DNA of 64,000 nucleotides from Streptomyces sp. SJL17-4. GTDB lineage: Bacteria > Actinomycetota > Actinomycetes > Streptomycetales > Streptomycetaceae. Numbering within the stretch: position 1 is the first letter of the stretch; the number at the start of each line of letters is the position of its first letter. The notes beneath the pieces are model-generated. The model worked only from the letters and a program-made list of their open reading frames with translations, was not told the origin of the DNA and did not search any database. Shown here in pieces: positions 16,469 to 25,201 of the stretch. The DNA lies in contig NZ_CP104578.1 of NCBI RefSeq assembly GCF_036826855.1, positions 1,612,001-1,676,000 of the forward strand, written 5' to 3'. Position numbers and translations under genes: made by a program.

Positions 16469-17536
16469 GTGCACGGCGCGTACCACGGTGAGTACAAGGT
16501 TCCCGGCGGCAAGCTGGTGGTCGTCGACCTCGACGCCGAGGACGGGGTCCTGCGGAACGTCCGGGTCGCGGGCGACTTCTTCCTCGAACCGGACGAGGCG
16601 ATCCTGGCGATCGACCGCGCCCTGGAGGGCGCACCGGTCGACACCGACGCGTCCGGGCTCGCGGCACGGATCGACGCGGCGCTGCCGCCCGGCACGCGGA
16701 TGTTCGGCCTGACCACGGAGGGGGTCGGGGTCGCGGTCCGCCGGGCACTCGCCCACGCCACGGACTGGACCGACTACGACTGGCAGCTGATCCACGAGCC
16801 GCCGCAGTCCCCCGCGCTGCACATGGCGCTCGACGAGGTGATCACGGCCGAGGTGGCGGCGGGCCGCCGGCCGCCGACCCTGCGGGTCTGGGAGTGGGGC
16901 GCCCCCGCGGTGGTCATCGGCAGCTTCCAGTCCCTCCGCAACGAGGTCGACCCGGAGGCGGCCGAGCGGCACGGCATCCAGGTGGTGCGCCGGATCAGCG
17001 GTGGCGGGGCGATGTTCATCGAGCCGGGCAACACGATCACGTACTCGCTCTCCGTGCCCGACGCCCTCGTCCAGGGGCTGTCGTTCACCGACAGCTACGC
17101 CTACCTCGACGACTGGGTGCTCGGCGCCCTCGGCGACATGGGCATCCGGGCCTGGTACCAGCCGCTCAACGACATCGCCACGGAGGCGGGCAAGATCGCG
17201 GGCGCGGCGCAGAAGCGGATGGTGACGGGCCACGGGGCGGTCCTGCACCACGTGACGATGGCGTACGACATCGACGCCGACAAGATGACGGAGGTGCTGC
17301 GGATCGGCCGCGAGAAGCTCTCCGACAAGGGCACGAAGAGCGCGAAGAAGCGGGTGGACCCGCTGCGGCGCCAGACGGGGCTGCCGCGCGAGACGGTCAT
17401 CGAGCGGATGATCGCCTCCTTCCGGGGCCGGTACGGCCTGTCGGAAGGTCATGTCACGGAGGACGAGCTGACACGGGCGAAGGAGCTCGCGGAGACGAAG
17501 TTCGGGACGGCGGAGTGGACGGGACGGGTGCCGTAG
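16469..17536 (+). CDS. Lipoate-protein ligase family protein with the accessory domain at the N-terminus
   Basis: Enzyme of 355 residues that should activate lipoate (or a related acyl group) and attach it to lysine of 2-oxoacid dehydrogenase or glycine cleavage proteins. Residues about 115-330 form the BPL/LplA catalytic domain: VVIGSFQSLRNEVD, VVRRISGGGAMFIEPGNTIT and the lysine motif NDIATEAGKIAGAAQ. Residues 1-95 (KVPGGKLVVVDLDAEDGVL, then VAGDFFLEPDEAI) resemble the LplA C-terminal accessory domain, so the domain order is reversed relative to E. coli LplA. GTG at 16469 follows GGGAGGG by 4-5 bases. Confidence 0.85.
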   Translation: MHGAYHGEYKVPGGKLVVVDLDAEDGVLRNVRVAGDFFLEPDEAILAIDRALEGAPVDTDASGLAARIDAALPPGTRMFGLTTEGVGVAVRRALAHATDWTDYDWQLIHEPPQSPALHMALDEVITAEVAAGRRPPTLRVWEWGAPAVVIGSFQSLRNEVDPEAAERHGIQVVRRISGGGAMFIEPGNTITYSLSVPDALVQGLSFTDSYAYLDDWVLGALGDMGIRAWYQPLNDIATEAGKIAGAAQKRMVTGHGAVLHHVTMAYDIDADKMTEVLRIGREKLSDKGTKSAKKRVDPLRRQTGLPRETVIERMIASFRGRYGLSEGHVTEDELTRAKELAETKFGTAEWTGRVP

Positions 17537-17679
17537 CCGGACCGTTCCGGACGGCGCCCCGGCCCCGGCCCCGGCGCGGGGCCACGACCGAGCCTGGCCG
17601 CCGCCCCGGGCTGCCACCGGGCCTGCCCGCGCCCCGGCCCGCCACCAGTTCTCCGTGGCCCGCCGACGGGCCGGCTGCG

Positions 17680-17685
17680 TAGGGT
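17680..17685 (+). promoter_or_regulatory. Leaderless -10 box TAGGGT
   Basis: TAGGGT lies six bases (GGCGGC) before the ATG at 17692, with no ribosome binding site, the pattern of a leaderless promoter. Confidence 0.5.
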
Positions 17686-17691
17686 GGCGGC

Positions 17692-18579
17692 ATGCGTGTC
17701 GAGGGGCCGGTGAAGCCGGGGTTGCGGATGGAGTGCGCCGACGGACGACGCCTTGTGCTCATGCAGGGCGCCGCCCCCGTGCTCTTCGCCCGGCAGCGGG
17801 CCACTCACTATGGCCTGCACTACGCGCGCACCGGCCGGTACGTCTCCCCGCTCGCCCCGCTCCGGGCCGAACGGGCCCGTGCGGTCGCGGAGTTCGCGGC
17901 GCCGGGGTCGGCGGAGTGGTCGGAGCGCTGGGCCGCCCACGCGGAGCCGGAGCTCCGCTCGGCCGCCGAGGGGCCGCTGCACGCGGGCGCGTGGCGGCTG
18001 GTCCCTGACCTCCACCGGTGGTTCAAGCCCGTCAACTGGCCGAAACTCCTCGCCCACGACCCCGACCGGGGCCATCTGACCTGGTTCGGCTACGGCGATC
18101 CGGTGGAGGACGCGCGCGATCTGCTGCCCCTGCGGGCGCTGTCGGACCCGCAGGCGCCGCGGGTGAAGGCGTACCGCCGTCAGTACCGGGAGGGTGTCCT
18201 CCCGCCCGTGTTCGCCTGGTGGATCAGCGGACTCAACTCCCCCGTGGTGCTCGACGGTCACGACCGTCTGACGGCGGCGCTCGCGGAGGGCGGGCGACCG
18301 GAGGTGCTGATCCTCGCGCGGGCGGCCGTGAACCCCGAGTGGGTGGCGCTCATGTCCGCCCGTCCCGTGGAGGAGTACGAGAAGCGGGTCGCCGCCCTGG
18401 AGGGCCCGCTCGCCACAGCGCGGATCGCCCACCAGAGCCGCAGTCTCGCGGCCGACCTGAGGTCGATCGCCAACGGGTACGACCTCACCCGGGCCTGGCC
18501 CTTCCCCGGAGGTGCTCCCGCCTGGGACGCGGCCGCGGCGACCCACGTACCGGGCTGGGCCCCGGACGCCGACCGCTGA
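17692..18579 (+). CDS. Hypothetical protein with ParB-like LDGHDRL motif
   Basis: Protein of 295 residues that I do not recognise. It is soluble, Arg/Trp-rich, with no signal peptide or membrane segment. One notable stretch is SGLNSPVVLDGHDRLTAALA (about residues 180-199), which resembles the substrate-loop motif of ParB/sulfiredoxin-like folds (a hydrophobic-DGHxRL pattern). The rest does not extend the match, so this is only a hint. The mRNA looks leaderless. A 21-bp tandem array begins right after the stop codon. Confidence 0.6.
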   Translation: MRVEGPVKPGLRMECADGRRLVLMQGAAPVLFARQRATHYGLHYARTGRYVSPLAPLRAERARAVAEFAAPGSAEWSERWAAHAEPELRSAAEGPLHAGAWRLVPDLHRWFKPVNWPKLLAHDPDRGHLTWFGYGDPVEDARDLLPLRALSDPQAPRVKAYRRQYREGVLPPVFAWWISGLNSPVVLDGHDRLTAALAEGGRPEVLILARAAVNPEWVALMSARPVEEYEKRVAALEGPLATARIAHQSRSLAADLRSIANGYDLTRAWPFPGGAPAWDAAAATHVPGWAPDADR

Positions 18580-18580
18580 C

Positions 18581-18664
18581 CCGTCCGGTGGCCGTACCCG
18601 GCCGTCCGGTGGCCGTACCCGGCCGTCCGGTCGCCGTACCCGGCCGGCCGGTCGCCGTACCCGG
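18581..18664. repeat. Four 21-bp tandem repeats after the 17692-18579 gene
   Basis: Units at 18581-18601, 18602-18622, 18623-18643 and 18644-18664. Units 1 and 2 are identical (CCGTCCGGTGGCCGTACCCGG); unit 3 differs by one base and unit 4 by two. The array starts one base after the stop codon and shows no hairpin as clear as the 13.3-kb array. High internal identity suggests recent expansion. Confidence 0.85.
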
Positions 18665-18755
18665 CCGGTCGCGCGGTCACCGGTCCGGCCCCGCGAGCAG
18701 GTGACCGTATCCGGCCCCCGTCGTTGAGCCCATGCGGGCCGGGACGGCGGGCGGT

Positions 18756-18790
18756 GGACGTGCGGAGGACGTGCGGAAACGTCTCCGCAC
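18756..18790. promoter_or_regulatory. Tandem 11-mer and inverted repeat upstream of the serine protease gene
   Basis: GGACGTGCGGA occurs twice in tandem (18756-18766 and 18767-18777). The second copy overlaps the inverted repeat GTGCGGA-N6-TCCGCAC (18771-18790). The elements end 42 bp before the protease start, a plausible operator position. Confidence 0.4.
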
Positions 18791-18832
18791 TCCCTGGGCC
18801 CGGAGACACGGCGTCGACGGTACGGAGATCAG

Positions 18833-19645
18833 GTGGCACGGGCGAAGAGGTTGCTGGCGGCGGTCGCGGGCGCGGTGCTCACGGTGAGCCCGCTCGGGAT
18901 CGCGCCGCCCGCGCAGGCGGTGGTCGGCGGACAGGAGGCACGGCCGCACCAGTACCCCTTCATGGCGGGACTCGTGGACGTCCTCGAACGGCGGGTGATG
19001 TGCGGCGGGGCACTGATCGGTGACCGCTACGTCCTCACCGCCGCCCACTGTCTGACGGGCTCGTACAGCGATCCCACGCGGGTGGGCGTACTGCTCGGCG
19101 ACCACGACCTGACGACCGGATCCGACAGCCCCCACGCGCTCCTGGCCGCGCCCGCCCGCTTCGTCCCGCACCCGGAGTACGACCCCGGCACCCAGCGGAA
19201 CGACATCGCCCTGGTCGAGCTCGCCGAGCCCCTCGCCCTCAACCGCCATGTGCGCCCGATCGAGCTGCCCGCGGCGTCCGCACCCGGCAGCACCGACGGC
19301 ACCCGGGTCGAGGTGCCGGGCTGGGGCACCACCTCGTTCGGCGGCCGCACGTCCGACGTGCTGCGGACCGTGGCCCTCACCACCATGACCAACTCGGACT
19401 GTGCTGACCGTGGCATGGCCCAGATCACCCCCAGCCAGATCTGCACGTACGCCCCCGGGCGGGACACCTGCCAGTACGACTCCGGCGGCCCGCTTGTCCG
19501 GTTGGTCCGGGGACGGCCGTACGTCGTCGGCCTGGTGTCCTACGGCAAGGAGTGCGCCACCGACACCCCTGCCGTGAACACCCGCGTGCGCTCCTACCTC
19601 AGCTGGATCGAGCGGACGATCGGCCGGCTCCCCCGCGCCTCATGA
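18833..19645 (+). CDS. Secreted trypsin-like serine protease (S1 family)
   Basis: Extracellular protease of 270 residues. A signal peptide (about residues 1-30, ending APPAQA) precedes the mature N-terminus VVGGQEARPHQYPFMAG, as in trypsin zymogens with a very short or absent propeptide. His is in LTAAHC, Asp in RNDIALVELAE and Ser in TCQYDSGGPL. The residue before the Asp of the GDSGGP block is Tyr, not the Gly that normally helps form the oxyanion hole. Disulphide cysteines are present. GTG at 18833 follows ACGGAGA. Its last 47 bp overlap the convergent permease gene. Confidence 0.9.
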   Translation: MARAKRLLAAVAGAVLTVSPLGIAPPAQAVVGGQEARPHQYPFMAGLVDVLERRVMCGGALIGDRYVLTAAHCLTGSYSDPTRVGVLLGDHDLTTGSDSPHALLAAPARFVPHPEYDPGTQRNDIALVELAEPLALNRHVRPIELPAASAPGSTDGTRVEVPGWGTTSFGGRTSDVLRTVALTTMTNSDCADRGMAQITPSQICTYAPGRDTCQYDSGGPLVRLVRGRPYVVGLVSYGKECATDTPAVNTRVRSYLSWIERTIGRLPRAS

Positions 19646-21149
19646 GGGCGGTGTAGAGGAGCAGGGAGGCGGCGAGACCGACGGCCCAGCCGTAGTCGGA
19701 CAGGGGTTTCAGGAAGGGGATCAGACCGTCCTCGGGGAAGGGGCCGGTGCCCGGGGCGGAGTGGGAGCCCCCGACGGCGAGGACGCCGCCGACCGCGAAG
19801 GCGAGCACCGCCGCCGGGTTCCAGCCTCCCCGGTACCAGTAGGGCCCGTCGGCCCGGTAGAGCCCCGCCAGGTCGAGGACGGTACGGCGGACGAGCCAGT
19901 AGTCGGCGATCAGGATGCCCGCGACCGTACCGAGGAGACCGCCGACCAGGCCGAGCCAGGTGAAGATGTACAGCTCGGGCGTGGCGGTGAGCTTCCACGG
20001 CATGATGAGCACGCCCACGACACCGGTGATCAGCGCGCCCGTACGGAAGTCGACCAGTTTCGGGGCGAGGTTGGCGAGGTCGTACGCCGGGGAGACGACG
20101 TTCGCCGCGATGTTCACGGAGAGGGTCGCCACCAACACGGTCACCAGGGCGAAGAGCAGCCCGAAGACGTTGTCGCTCTTGGCCGCCAGCGCCACCGGGT
20201 CCCAGACGGGCGCCCCGTACACGGCCTGCGAGCCGGAGGTGACGAGCACCGAGAGCAGCGCGAACAGGGTCATGGTGGTGGGGAGTCCGAGGCTCTGACC
20301 CCAGACCTGCGCGCGCTGGCCGGCGCCGAAGCGGGTGAAGTCGGGGATGTTGAGACTGAGCGTCGCCCAGAAGGCGATCATGCCCATGAGGGCGGGGAAG
20401 AAGACGGGCCAGAAGTCGGCGCCCCAGCCGAGCTTCGACGGCTGGTCGAGCAGCGGCCCGAGGCCGCCGGCCTTGACGGCGATCCAGCCGAGGAGGACGA
20501 GCGCACCGACGATGACGAAGGGGGCGGCCCAGTTCTCGAAGCGGCGCAGGGCCTCCATCCCCCGGTAGATGATGGCGAGTTCGAGGGCCCAGAAGAGGAC
20601 GAAGCAGAGCCAGAGGGTCCACGGCTGGCCGCCGATCCTCGACGCGTCCGCCCAGCCGCCGCCGAAGACCTTGTCGAGCAGGACGAAGATGCCCTGGCCG
20701 CCGATCCACGTCTGGATGCCGAACCAGGCGCAGGCGACCCCGGCCCGGATGAGGGCGGGCAGGTTCGCTCCGCGCAGACCGAAGGAGGCGCGGGCGAGGA
20801 CGGGGAAGGGGATGCCGTACTTGGGTCCGGCGTGCCCGGTGAGCAGCATCGGCAGCAGGACGACGACATTGGCGAGGGCGATGGTGAGCACCGCCTGCTT
20901 CCAGTCCATGCCGAGGGCGACGAGACCGGAGGCGAGCATCCAGGAGGGGATGTTGTGGGCCATGCCGACCCAGAGGGCGGCGAAGTTGTAGGTGCTCCAG
21001 CGGCGTTGGGCGACGGGGACGGGGAGCAGGTCCTCGTTGACGAAGCGGGGGTCGGCGGGGGCGGTGCCGGGAACGAGCTCGACGCGGCCGCCGGGTGCGG
21101 CGAGTTCGGAGGGGTCTGCGGATCTTTCCGGGGGGACTGTCGCGGTCAT
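19599..21149 (-). CDS. NCS1-family nucleobase/hydantoin permease
   Basis: Cation-coupled importer of 516 residues with about twelve hydrophobic helices. The N-terminal NEDLLPVPVAQRRWSTYNFAALW (family motif, quoted up to NEDLLPVPVAQRRWSTYNF, about residues 35-53) and the GIPFPVLARASFG stretch are typical of the cytosine/uracil/allantoin/hydantoin group that includes Mhp1. It is the last gene of the leftward pyrimidine/hydantoin cluster, 264 bp after the LLM gene; that gap carries a minus-strand TTGACA (21242-21247) but no clear -10, so a separate promoter is possible. Likely substrates are uracil, dihydropyrimidines or hydantoins. ATG at 21149 was chosen; the upstream extension is arginine-rich and non-hydrophobic. 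Confidence 0.87.
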   Translation of the reverse strand: MTATVPPERSADPSELAAPGGRVELVPGTAPADPRFVNEDLLPVPVAQRRWSTYNFAALWVGMAHNIPSWMLASGLVALGMDWKQAVLTIALANVVVLLPMLLTGHAGPKYGIPFPVLARASFGLRGANLPALIRAGVACAWFGIQTWIGGQGIFVLLDKVFGGGWADASRIGGQPWTLWLCFVLFWALELAIIYRGMEALRRFENWAAPFVIVGALVLLGWIAVKAGGLGPLLDQPSKLGWGADFWPVFFPALMGMIAFWATLSLNIPDFTRFGAGQRAQVWGQSLGLPTTMTLFALLSVLVTSGSQAVYGAPVWDPVALAAKSDNVFGLLFALVTVLVATLSVNIAANVVSPAYDLANLAPKLVDFRTGALITGVVGVLIMPWKLTATPELYIFTWLGLVGGLLGTVAGILIADYWLVRRTVLDLAGLYRADGPYWYRGGWNPAAVLAFAVGGVLAVGGSHSAPGTGPFPEDGLIPFLKPLSDYGWAVGLAASLLLYTALMRRGGAGRSSARSS

Positions 21150-21413
21150 GCGGAGGAACCCTTCGTTCGGCGGGGAGGACGGAACGAGGTGTCGCCCGGG
21201 GCGGGCGCGGGGTGCCATGCCGGAACGACTCCGTGGCGGTCTGTCAAGGACCATTTGCCGCCAAGGAGTTGGGGACTGATTCTTCCACTCGACGTGGGAC
21301 GCGGGTAGCCCCCCGGCACCACGTCGGACGCCGCACGAGACGCCTACGGCTGCCCGCCCACGGACCGCCGTCGCCCGACCTTTCCGGCTCCGCGCGGACC
21401 GCCGCCCCTGGTG

Positions 21414-22427
21414 TCAGCGAAGGGTGGGGATGATCTCGGAGCCGTAGGCGTCGATCGTGGTCTCCTTCGCGTCGTGCATGGCGTACACGGCGAACTGGTC
21501 CACGCCCATCTCCCGCAGCCGCCGCAGCTTCTCGATGTGGGCCTCGGCCGGGCCCAGGAGGCAGAAGCGGTCGACGATCTCGTCGGGAACGAACTGGGTG
21601 TCGGGGTTCCCGGCGCGGCCGTGGTGGGAGTAGTCGTAGCCGTGCCGGTCCTTGATGTACGCGGTGAGCTCCTCGGGGACCATGTCGGAGTGCTCGCCGT
21701 ACTTGGCGACCAGGTCGGCGACGTGGTTGCCGACCATGCCGCCGAACCAGCGGCACTGGTCGCGGGCGTGGGCCAGGGCCTGCGGGGAGTCGTCGGCGGT
21801 GACGTAGGCGGGCGCGGCCACGCAGATGGTGAGCGCGTCGGGGTCGCGGCCGGCGTCGGTGGCGGCCTGGCGGACCGCCTTGACCATCCACTCCGTGAGG
21901 AACGGGTCGGCCAGCTGGAGGATGAAGCCGTCGGCCTTCTGCCCGGCGAGGGCGAGTGCCTTGGGGCCGTACGCCGCCATCCAGACGGGCAGCTTGCCGT
22001 TCTTGATCCAGGGGATGTGGATCGGGTTGCCGTCCACCGTCGCCTCACGGCCCTCCGCCAGGTCGCGGATGACGTCGATGGCCTCGCCGAGGCGGGCCAG
22101 GGTGTTGGGCCTGCGTCCGGCGACGCGCATCGCCGAGTCGCCGCGGCCGATGCCGCAGACCGTCCGGTTGCCGAACATGTCGTTGAGCGTGGCGAAGGTG
22201 GAGGCGGTCACCTCCCATGTACGGGTCCCCGGGTTGGTGACCATCGGGCCCACGTGCAGCTTGGTGGTGTGTTCGAGGATCTGGCTGTAGATGACGAAGG
22301 GTTCCTGCCACAGCACGGCGGAGTCGAAGGTCCAGCCGTAGCGGAAGCCGTTGCGTTCCGCCCGGCGCATCAGCCCGACGACCTGCGAGGCGGGCGGGTC
22401 GGTCTGCAGGACGAGTCCGAAGTCCAA
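21414..22427 (-). CDS. LLM-class F420-dependent oxidoreductase
   Basis: Bacterial-luciferase-like oxidoreductase of 337 residues. It starts MDFGLVLQTDPPASQVVGL and has the TIM-barrel features of the F420 branch: a GIGRGDSAMRVAGRRP loop (about residues 113-128), KLPVWMAAYGPKALALAGQKADG and a C-terminal VDQFAVYAM. The start is TTG at 22427 with AGGAGAACGACG just upstream, 10 bp after the dihydropyrimidinase gene, so it is translationally linked to pyrimidine catabolism. The reaction is unknown. Redox of a dihydropyrimidine, or ring oxidation as by the LLM enzyme RutA, are possibilities that remain inference. Confidence 0.85.
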   Translation of the reverse strand: MDFGLVLQTDPPASQVVGLMRRAERNGFRYGWTFDSAVLWQEPFVIYSQILEHTTKLHVGPMVTNPGTRTWEVTASTFATLNDMFGNRTVCGIGRGDSAMRVAGRRPNTLARLGEAIDVIRDLAEGREATVDGNPIHIPWIKNGKLPVWMAAYGPKALALAGQKADGFILQLADPFLTEWMVKAVRQAATDAGRDPDALTICVAAPAYVTADDSPQALAHARDQCRWFGGMVGNHVADLVAKYGEHSDMVPEELTAYIKDRHGYDYSHHGRAGNPDTQFVPDEIVDRFCLLGPAEAHIEKLRRLREMGVDQFAVYAMHDAKETTIDAYGSEIIPTLR

Positions 22428-22437
22428 CGTCGTTCTC

Positions 22438-23841
22438 CTAGTTCAGGTACTGACAGGTGGAACGCGGCACGAACGTGCCGTGGCCGGCGTTGCCGACGTA
22501 CTTGCGCTGCTCGATGACGACCTCGCCCCGCGAGAGGACGGTCTCGACCTGGCCGGTGACCGTCTTCCCCTCGTACGCCGAGTAGTCGACGTTCATGTGG
22601 TGGGTCTCCACGGACAGGGTCTGGACGGCGTGCGGGTCGTAGATCACGACATCGGCGTCGGCGCCCGGGGCGATCGTGCCCTTCTGCGGGTAGAGGCCGA
22701 ACATCCTTGCCGGGGTGGCGCAGGCGATCTCGATCCAGCGGCGGCGCGAGATGTGCCCGTCGACGACGGCCTGGTGAAGGAGGTCCATGCGGTTCTCCAC
22801 CCCGGGGAGCCCGTTGGGGATCTTGGAGAAGTCGCCGCGCCCGAGGTCCTTCTGGCCGGTGAAGCAGAACGGGCAGTGGTCGGTCGACACCACCTGGAGG
22901 TCGTTCGTCCGCAGTCCCCGCCAGAGCGCCGCCTGGTGTTCCTGCGGCCGGAGCGGGGTGCTGCACACGTACTTCGCGCCCTCGAAGCCCGGCTCCGCGA
23001 GGTTGTCGGTGGAGAGGAAGAGGTACTGGGGACAGGTCTCGCCGAAGACGGGCAGCCCCTTGTCGCGGGCCGCCGCGATCTCGGCGACCGCCTCCTCCGC
23101 CGAGACGTGCACGACGTACAGCGGCGCGCCCGCCACCCGGGCCAGCTGGATCGCCCGATGGGTGGCCTCCGCCTCCAGGAGCGCCTTGCGGACCTCCCCG
23201 TGGTAGCGCGGGTCGGTCTCGCCGCGCGCGAGGGCCTGCTCGACGAGGACGTCGATGGCGATGCCGTTCTCGGCGTGCATCATGATCAGCCCGCCGTTGT
23301 CGGCGGATCGCTGCATGGCGCGCAGGATCTTGCCGTCGTCGCTGTAGAAGACGCCGGGGTAGGCCATGAAGAGCTTGAAGGAGGTGATCCCCTCCTGGAC
23401 GAGCCGGTCCATCTCCTTGAGCGTGTGCTCGTTGACGTCGGAGAGGATCATGTGGAAGGCGTAGTCGATCGCGCAGTTGCCGTCGGCCTTGGCGTACCAG
23501 GCGTCGAGTCCCTCGCGCAGAGTGTGGCCGACGCTCTGGACGGCGAAGTCGACGATGGTGGTGGTGCCGCCCCAGGCGGCGGCGCGGGTGCCCGTCTCGA
23601 AGGTGTCGGAGGCGAAGGTGCCGCCGAAGGGCAGCTCCATGTGGGTGTGGGCGTCGACGCCACCGGGCAGCACGTAGCGGTCGGTGGCGTCGATCGTACG
23701 GTCGGCGGTCCAGGCGGCCGCCGCGTCGGAGCCGTGGGCCGCGAGGGCGACCACGCGGCCGTCCTCGATCAGCACGTCGGCGTGGAGTTCGTCGGCGGCG
23801 GTGACGACGAGGCCGCCCCGGATGACGGTTCGGGTGCTCAC
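22438..23841 (-). CDS. hydA: Dihydropyrimidinase / D-hydantoinase
   Basis: Cyclic amidohydrolase of 467 residues that opens dihydrouracil, dihydrothymine or 5-substituted hydantoins to N-carbamoyl amino acids. Metal ligands are visible in GGVDAHTHMELPFGG (two His), the carbamylated Lys in GITSFKLFMAYPG, His in LIMMHAENG and LYVVHVSAEEA, and Asp in VSTDHCPF. The start is GTG at 23841 with GGAGAG about 4 bases upstream. The next gene upstream (aminotransferase) ends 79 bp away. With the nitrilase and aminotransferase it makes steps two to four of the reductive pyrimidine pathway. Confidence 0.94.
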   Translation of the reverse strand: MSTRTVIRGGLVVTAADELHADVLIEDGRVVALAAHGSDAAAAWTADRTIDATDRYVLPGGVDAHTHMELPFGGTFASDTFETGTRAAAWGGTTTIVDFAVQSVGHTLREGLDAWYAKADGNCAIDYAFHMILSDVNEHTLKEMDRLVQEGITSFKLFMAYPGVFYSDDGKILRAMQRSADNGGLIMMHAENGIAIDVLVEQALARGETDPRYHGEVRKALLEAEATHRAIQLARVAGAPLYVVHVSAEEAVAEIAAARDKGLPVFGETCPQYLFLSTDNLAEPGFEGAKYVCSTPLRPQEHQAALWRGLRTNDLQVVSTDHCPFCFTGQKDLGRGDFSKIPNGLPGVENRMDLLHQAVVDGHISRRRWIEIACATPARMFGLYPQKGTIAPGADADVVIYDPHAVQTLSVETHHMNVDYSAYEGKTVTGQVETVLSRGEVVIEQRKYVGNAGHGTFVPRSTCQYLN

Positions 23842-23920
23842 GGAACTCTCCCTGCTCGATACGGCGGGCCGGTCTCGATACGGCGGGACGATGTGGCTCT
23901 CGATACGGCGGGACGAGGGG

Positions 23921-25201
23921 CTACAGCTCTCGCAGGGCCGCTTCGAGCATCGCCGCGCCCTCCTCCGCCTCGGCGACGGTCAGCGAGAGCGGCGGGGCGA
24001 TGCGCAGGATGCTGGTGTTGTGCCCGCCGCCCTTGCCGATCAGCAGGCCGTTCTCGCGGGCGGCCTCCAGGACGGCGGCGGCCGCGTCCGGGTTCGCCCG
24101 TTCGGTGCCCGGTTCGGTGAGCTCGATGCCGATCATGAGGCCGCGGCCGCGGACCTCCCGTACCGCCTCGACTCCGGCGCAGGCGGCCCTGATCCGCTCG
24201 ATGAGCAGACCGCCGACCCGGCGGGCGTTGCCCTGGAGGTCGTGCTCCAGGAGGTACGAGAGGTTGGCGAGGCCGGCGGCCATGGTGACGGGCGAACCGC
24301 CGAAGGTGGAGATGGAGTTGGCGTCGATGCTGTTCATGATGTCGGCGCGGGCGACGACTCCGCCGACGGACATGCCGTTGCCGATGCCCTTGGCGAAGGT
24401 GAGGATGTCGGGCGGCCCGGCCTGCTCGTGCGCCTGCCAGCCCCAGAAGTGCTCGCCGGTACGACCCCAGCCCGTCTGCACCTCGTCGGAGATCCACAGG
24501 ATGCCGTGCCGGTCGAGGACCCGGCGGAAGGCGGCGTACAGACCGTCGGGCGGTGCGGTGAAGCCGCCGACGCCCTGGATGGGTTCGGCGATGAGCGCGG
24601 CGACGTCCCGGGTGTGCCCGAGGAGGTCCTCGAGGTCGGCGACGCAGGCCTCGATGAACCGGTCGTCGGTGTACTGGGCGTACGGGCCGCGCGTACGGAC
24701 GCCGCCGTGGACGTACAGGGTCTGCAGCGGCGAGAGGCTGGTGGGCGACCAGGCGCGGTTGCCGGTGATGCCGACGGTGGAGAAGGAACGGCCGTGGTAG
24801 CTGTTCCGCATGGCGAGGATCTGGTTCGACCGGCGGTACGCGGTCGCGAGGAGCAGCGCCGTGTCGTTGGCCTCGGTGCCGGAGGTGGTGAAGAAGACGC
24901 GGGCGTCGGGGATGCCGGACAGTCCGGCGATCCGCTCGGCGAGCTCCACCATCGGGCGGTTGAGGTAGAGCGTCGAGGAGTGGATGATCCGCCCGGCCTG
25001 CTCGGCGACGGCCTTGGTGACCTCGGGCAGGGCGTGGGCGGTCATGGTGGTGAGGATGCCGCCGAAGAAGTCGAGGTACCGGCGCCCGTCGGCGTCCCAG
25101 ACATGGCGGCCCTCGCCATGGGTGATCTCGAGGGGGTCCTTGTAGTAGAGGGCGACCCAGTCGGGAATGACGGCCTTGTGCCGGTCGAAGAGACTGCTCA
25201 C
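23921..25201 (-). CDS. Class III aminotransferase (probable beta-alanine/omega-amino acid:pyruvate type)
   Basis: PLP-dependent enzyme of 426 residues. The PLP lysine is in DILTFAKGIGNGMSVGG (about residues 265-281), preceded by ILWISDEVQTGWGRTG with the PLP-ring Asp. An FFTTSGTEANDTALLLA phosphate loop lies near residue 100. Context in the pyrimidine operon suggests transamination of beta-alanine or 3-aminoisobutyrate, as in AGXT2-like enzymes. GTG at 25201 overlaps the nitrilase TGA by four bases, which fixes the start and shows coupling. DNA repeats of GATACGGCGGG type occur between its end and hydA (about 23858-23915). Confidence 0.9.
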   Translation of the reverse strand: MSSLFDRHKAVIPDWVALYYKDPLEITHGEGRHVWDADGRRYLDFFGGILTTMTAHALPEVTKAVAEQAGRIIHSSTLYLNRPMVELAERIAGLSGIPDARVFFTTSGTEANDTALLLATAYRRSNQILAMRNSYHGRSFSTVGITGNRAWSPTSLSPLQTLYVHGGVRTRGPYAQYTDDRFIEACVADLEDLLGHTRDVAALIAEPIQGVGGFTAPPDGLYAAFRRVLDRHGILWISDEVQTGWGRTGEHFWGWQAHEQAGPPDILTFAKGIGNGMSVGGVVARADIMNSIDANSISTFGGSPVTMAAGLANLSYLLEHDLQGNARRVGGLLIERIRAACAGVEAVREVRGRGLMIGIELTEPGTERANPDAAAAVLEAARENGLLIGKGGGHNTSILRIAPPLSLTVAEAEEGAAMLEAALREL

